From NCBI RefSeq assembly GCF_000720175.1, contig NZ_JOIX01000013.1, positions 1 through 64,000 of the forward strand: a stretch of 64,000 nt of DNA, given 5' to 3'. Source of the stretch: Streptomyces sp. NRRL S-337. GTDB taxonomy: Bacteria > Actinomycetota > Actinomycetes > Streptomycetales > Streptomycetaceae. The notes below the pieces were generated by a model. The model made no database searches. It was given only the letters and a program-made list of their open reading frames with translations, and had not been told where the DNA came from. The position numbers were made by a program, and so were the translations under genes. Shown piece by piece: positions 61,084 through 64,000 of the stretch (the first letter of the stretch is position 1; every line of letters begins with the position of its first letter).

Positions 61084-61545
61084 ATGTACGAACCGATCCG
61101 CACCAAGTCGGTCCACACCATGGCCGCCGCCCCGGAGTTCCCGCACCGCTCCCGCGAGGAGGAGCTGGACATCCGGCTCGCCGGACAGCTGACCGCACTG
61201 CTCACCGTCACCGACGAGCTGCACGCCCTGGCGCGGCGCCCCGACGCCCGCCCTGCCGGCGCCCCCGGCACCGGGCCGGCCCTGGACGCCGCCGCGCTGG
61301 CCGACGCCGCCGAGCGCATCGCCGAGCAGGTCGCGCGGCTGAGCGGCGGCCACTACCCGCTGCGCGCCGAACCCTCGGACGCCGGCAGCCCGTCCCGCGC
61401 CGCGGCACTCCAGCAGCGCGCCCGCACCCTGGCGGGCAACGCCCTGGCGGTCGCCACGTCCCGGGGTGACACCACGGTCATCGCCCTGGCGGCCGAGCGC
61501 ATGGAGGCCCACTCGGAGCCGGTGCGCGACCTCGCCAGGACCTGA
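61084..61545 (+). CDS. Small helical protein of unknown function
   Basis: A 153-residue protein I do not recognise. It is predicted to be largely alpha-helical, with Ala/Arg/Glu-rich segments (L-A-D-A-A-E-R-I-A-E-Q-V-A-R-L, then A-A-A-L-Q-Q-R-A-R-T-L-A-G-N-A-L). No cysteine, signal peptide or membrane segment is present. It has its own operator-like palindrome, a strong AGGAGG site inside a hairpin, and a shared terminator with pckG, so it seems to be a separately regulated single gene. It may be a cytoplasmic regulator or scaffold, but this is a guess. Confidence 0.8.
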   Translation: MYEPIRTKSVHTMAAAPEFPHRSREEELDIRLAGQLTALLTVTDELHALARRPDARPAGAPGTGPALDAAALADAAERIAEQVARLSGGHYPLRAEPSDAGSPSRAAALQQRARTLAGNALAVATSRGDTTVIALAAERMEAHSEPVRDLART

Positions 61546-61636
61546 GCCGGCGTGAGGCGGCCGGTTCACTCCACCGGCCCATCGACCCCGACCCACTTCA
61601 CGGCCGCCCCGCTACGGCCTCCGCCCGTTCGAACAA

Positions 61637-61673
61637 GGCATGGGCCCCGCACCATCGGTGCGGGGCCCATGCC
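61637..61673. terminator. Bidirectional hairpin terminator
   Basis: A 17-bp perfect stem (61637-61653 with 61657-61673) and a 3-nt loop separate the 61084 gene from convergent pckG. Confidence 0.9.
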
Positions 61674-61698
61674 GGATGCCCGGCGGCAGCGGCGACGG

Positions 61699-63528
61699 TC
61701 AGCCGAGCCGCTTCACCAGCGCGCGGTATTCGTCCCACAGCTCCTTCGGCGTGTGGTCACCGAAGGTGTTGAGGTGCTCGGGGACCAGCGCCGCCTCCTC
61801 GCGCCACACGTCCTTGTCAACGGTGAGCAGGAAGTCGAGGTCGGACTCGGACAGGTCCAGGCCGTTCGTGTCCAGCGAGCCCTTGGCCGGCAGCACGCCG
61901 ATCGGGGTCTCGACGCCCTCGGCCTTGCCCTCCAGCCGCTCCACGATCCACTTCAGGACGCGGGCGTTCTCACCGAAGCCCGGCCAGACGAACTTGCCCT
62001 CGTCGTTCTTGCGGAACCAGTTGACGTAGTAGATCTTCGGCAGCTTGGACTGGTCCTTGTCCTTGGCGACGTCGACCCAGTGGCCCATGTAGTCGCCCAT
62101 GTTGTAGCCGCAGAACGGCAGCATCGCGAACGGGTCGCGGCGCAGCTCGCCGACCTTGCCCTCGGCGGCGGCGGTCTTCTCGGAGGCCACGTTGGCACCG
62201 AGGAAGACGCCGTGGTTCCAGTCGAAGGACTCGGTCACGAGCGGCACCGCGCTGGCGCGCCGGCCGCCGAAGAGGATCGCCGAGATCGGCACGCCCTTGG
62301 GGTCCTCCCACTCCGGCGCGATGATCGGGCACTGCGAGGCGGGGGTGGTGAAGCGGGCGTTGGGGTGCGCGGCGGGCTCGGCGGAGTCCGGGGTCCAGTC
62401 GCGGCCCTTCCAGTCCGTCAGGTGGGCCGGGGACTCCTGCGTCATGCCCTCCCACCACACATCGCCGTCGTCCGTCAGCGCCACGTTGGTGAAGACGGAG
62501 TTGCCCCACAGGGTCTTCATGGCGTTGGCGTTGGTGTGCTCGCCGGTGCCGGGCGCGACGCCGAAGAAGCCGGCCTCGGGGTTGATCGCGTACAGGCGGC
62601 CGTCCTCGCCGAAGCGCATCCAGGCGATGTCGTCGCCGATGGTCTCGACCGTCCAGCCGGAGATCGTGGGCTCCAGCATGGCGAGGTTGGTCTTGCCGCA
62701 GGCGGACGGGAAGGCGGCGGCCACGTACTTCGGCTCACCCTGCGGCGGGGTCAGCTTGAGGATCAGCATGTGCTCGGCCAGCCAGCCCTCGTCGCGGGCC
62801 ATCACCGACGCGATGCGCAGCGCGTAGCACTTCTTGCCGAGCAGGGCGTTGCCGCCGTAGCCGGAACCGTAGGACCAGATCTCGCGGGCCTCGGGGAAGT
62901 GCGAGATGTACTTGGTGGAGTTGCACGGCCACGGAACGTCGGCCTCGCCCTCCGCCAGCGGGGCGCCGAGGGTGTGCACCGCCTTGACGAAGAAGCCGTC
63001 CTCGCCGAGCTCGTCGAGCACCGGCTGTCCCATGCGCGTCATGGTGCGCATGGAGACCGCGACGTACGCGGAGTCGGTGATCTCCACACCGAGGGCGGAC
63101 AGCGGCGAGCCCAGCGGGCCCATGCAGAACGGAACGACGTACATCGTCCGGCCCCTCATCGAGCCGCGGAAGATGCCGCCCTCACCGCCCGCGCCGGTGA
63201 AGATCTCCCGCATCTCGGCGGGGGCCTTCCAGTGGTTGGTCGGGCCGGCGTCCGCCTCCTTCTCGGAGCAGATGAAGGTGCGGTCCTCGACGCGGGCCAC
63301 GTCCGAGGGGTCGGAGGCGGCGTAGTACGAGTTGGGGCGCTTGATCGGGTCGAGCTTCTTGAACGTGCCCTTGTCGACGAGCTCCTCACACAGACGCTCG
63401 TACTCCGCCTCCGAGCCGTCACACCAGACGACCCGCTCGGGCTGGGTGATCGCTGCAATTTCGTCGACCCAGGCGATGAGGCCCTGGTGACGGGTCGGGA
63501 CGGTGGGAGCCGCGTTGTCGCGCGCCAC
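61699..63528 (-). CDS. pckG: Phosphoenolpyruvate carboxykinase (GTP)
   Basis: GTP-dependent PEP carboxykinase converts oxaloacetate to phosphoenolpyruvate, feeding gluconeogenesis. The 609-residue length fits the GTP class. The P-loop-like kinase motif is F-P-S-A-C-G-K-T-N near residue 275 with the hyperreactive cysteine, and the substrate region includes [15 protein letters not shown]. The GTG at 63528 is fixed by an AGGAG site 7 nt upstream. It is divergent from the trhA-like gene. Confidence 0.96.
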   Translation of the reverse strand: MARDNAAPTVPTRHQGLIAWVDEIAAITQPERVVWCDGSEAEYERLCEELVDKGTFKKLDPIKRPNSYYAASDPSDVARVEDRTFICSEKEADAGPTNHWKAPAEMREIFTGAGGEGGIFRGSMRGRTMYVVPFCMGPLGSPLSALGVEITDSAYVAVSMRTMTRMGQPVLDELGEDGFFVKAVHTLGAPLAEGEADVPWPCNSTKYISHFPEAREIWSYGSGYGGNALLGKKCYALRIASVMARDEGWLAEHMLILKLTPPQGEPKYVAAAFPSACGKTNLAMLEPTISGWTVETIGDDIAWMRFGEDGRLYAINPEAGFFGVAPGTGEHTNANAMKTLWGNSVFTNVALTDDGDVWWEGMTQESPAHLTDWKGRDWTPDSAEPAAHPNARFTTPASQCPIIAPEWEDPKGVPISAILFGGRRASAVPLVTESFDWNHGVFLGANVASEKTAAAEGKVGELRRDPFAMLPFCGYNMGDYMGHWVDVAKDKDQSKLPKIYYVNWFRKNDEGKFVWPGFGENARVLKWIVERLEGKAEGVETPIGVLPAKGSLDTNGLDLSESDLDFLLTVDKDVWREEAALVPEHLNTFGDHTPKELWDEYRALVKRLG

Positions 63529-63766
63529 GATCGCTCCTAGATGAGGGTGTGGACGGATATATGCCCGGTGTGCCGGGAAAATCCGCTTCTTTTGGTTGTT
63601 GCCCCTTGGGGGCCGCGACCCGGATGCTTCGTGACCGCTCATCCGGTGCCGTCCGCACTCATTTGATCATCCGACCCGAATACCGATCTGTCCAGAGGGC
63701 GCCTTCGTGACCGTCACCACTCGTGGACGAACCGGTAACCTACGGTCGCGTAGCTAGCATTGCGCC
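63529..63766. promoter_or_regulatory. Divergent region between pckG and the trhA-like gene
   Basis: The 238-bp gap should hold both promoters. CTACG-GT-CGCGTAG (63740-63753) is a near-palindrome 14 nt before the rightward start; otherwise I see no strong signal. Confidence 0.35.
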
Positions 63767-64000
63767 ATGACTTCCGCGCCCGACGCCGCCGAGAACCGGC
63801 CCGCAACCGCGTCCCCCGCGATCGCGGCGGTCTCCGCCGCGACCGAACCGCTCAAGCCCAAACTCCGTGGCTGGCTGCATGCCGGGATGTTCCCCGCCGT
63901 CCTGCTCTCCGGCGTGTTCCTCACCGCGCTCGCCGACAGCCCCCGCGGCCGCCTGGCCTGCGCCATCTACACCCTGACCGCCTGCCTGCTCTTCGGCGTC
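63767..64000 (+). CDS. TrhA/hemolysin III family membrane protein (5' part)
   Basis: The first 78 residues of a PAQR-superfamily membrane protein; the gene continues past the window. After a 28-residue Ala/Pro/Thr-rich lead, K-P-K-L-R-G-W-L-H-A-G-M matches the start of the hemolysin III domain and its first conserved histidine. Two hydrophobic helices follow. TrhA proteins affect membrane fluidity homeostasis. Confidence 0.82.
   Translation, partial: MTSAPDAAENRPATASPAIAAVSAATEPLKPKLRGWLHAGMFPAVLLSGVFLTALADSPRGRLACAIYTLTACLLFGV

Overview
This window is chromosomal DNA of a Streptomyces species. The evidence is very high GC with strong third-position GC bias, GTG starts, GGAGG-type ribosome binding sites, WhiB, PadR, TetR, IclR and RsbU-type regulators, a DasR-like operator and a single TTA (bldA-type) codon. 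Gene content and order match, from memory, the conserved core region of S. coelicolor that runs from xseA through glpX, wblI, fumarases, oxyR-ahpCD and the tad genes to pckG. I see no tRNA, rRNA, CRISPR array, prophage or transposase.

Layout. 1-13.8 kb: exodeoxyribonuclease VII (xseA, xseB), a nitroreductase-family reductase, a DUF4245 membrane protein, glpX, a wblI-like WhiB gene, a DUF1707 protein, adjacent class I and class II fumarases, a DUF402 protein, a methyltransferase with a TTA codon, and a GAF-PP2C-HATPase phosphatase. 13.8-24.3 kb: a class A penicillin-binding protein, an SPFH protein followed by a ribbon-helix-helix protein, a PadR-ABC-FtsX operon, a Uma2-family protein, and the divergent oxyR / ahpC-ahpD peroxide module. 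24.4-31 kb: an AI-2E family permease, a secreted SLT-like wall protein with a long structured leader, a PIN-PhoH ATPase, a cis-prenyltransferase and an aldo/keto reductase.

31-46 kb holds the Tad (Flp) pilus system. A prepilin peptidase lies apart at 31.3-32.0 kb. The main leftward cluster encodes a zinc-ribbon protein, CpaB, TadZ/CpaE, two TadE pseudopilins, TadA, TadB, TadC, the Flp pilin, a TadG-like protein, a lipoprotein and an OmpA-domain protein. The three pilin-type proteins share a near-identical cleavage motif (D-R-G-Q-x-S-x-E-[YF]-L-G). Between the peptidase and this cluster are a DUF192 protein, an ArsR/MFS pair with a striking three-palindrome operator, a TetR regulator and an RDD protein.

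46-50 kb encodes secreted enzymes: a GH18 chitinase under a DasR-type site, an S1-like protease and an M14 carboxypeptidase. 50.3-57.5 kb is a catabolic module that looks dedicated to D-amino acids: an IclR regulator, PfkB kinase, RidA and a GntP permease on one strand, and a D-amino-acid deaminase/aldolase-fold enzyme plus a D-aminoacylase on the other. 57.4-64 kb holds a KAP-family P-loop NTPase fused to a receiver domain, an alanine-type aminotransferase, a small unknown protein whose ribosome binding site lies in a hairpin, pckG, and the start of a TrhA/hemolysin III gene cut by the window edge.

Most noteworthy: the KAP-receiver fusion, the triple ArsR operator, two copies of one GC-rich repeat family inside two reading frames, a duplicated and decayed copy of the xseA start region, a four-unit 21-nt tandem repeat in the chitinase signal region, the TTA codon in the methyltransferase, and the SD-sequestering hairpin at 61.05 kb.
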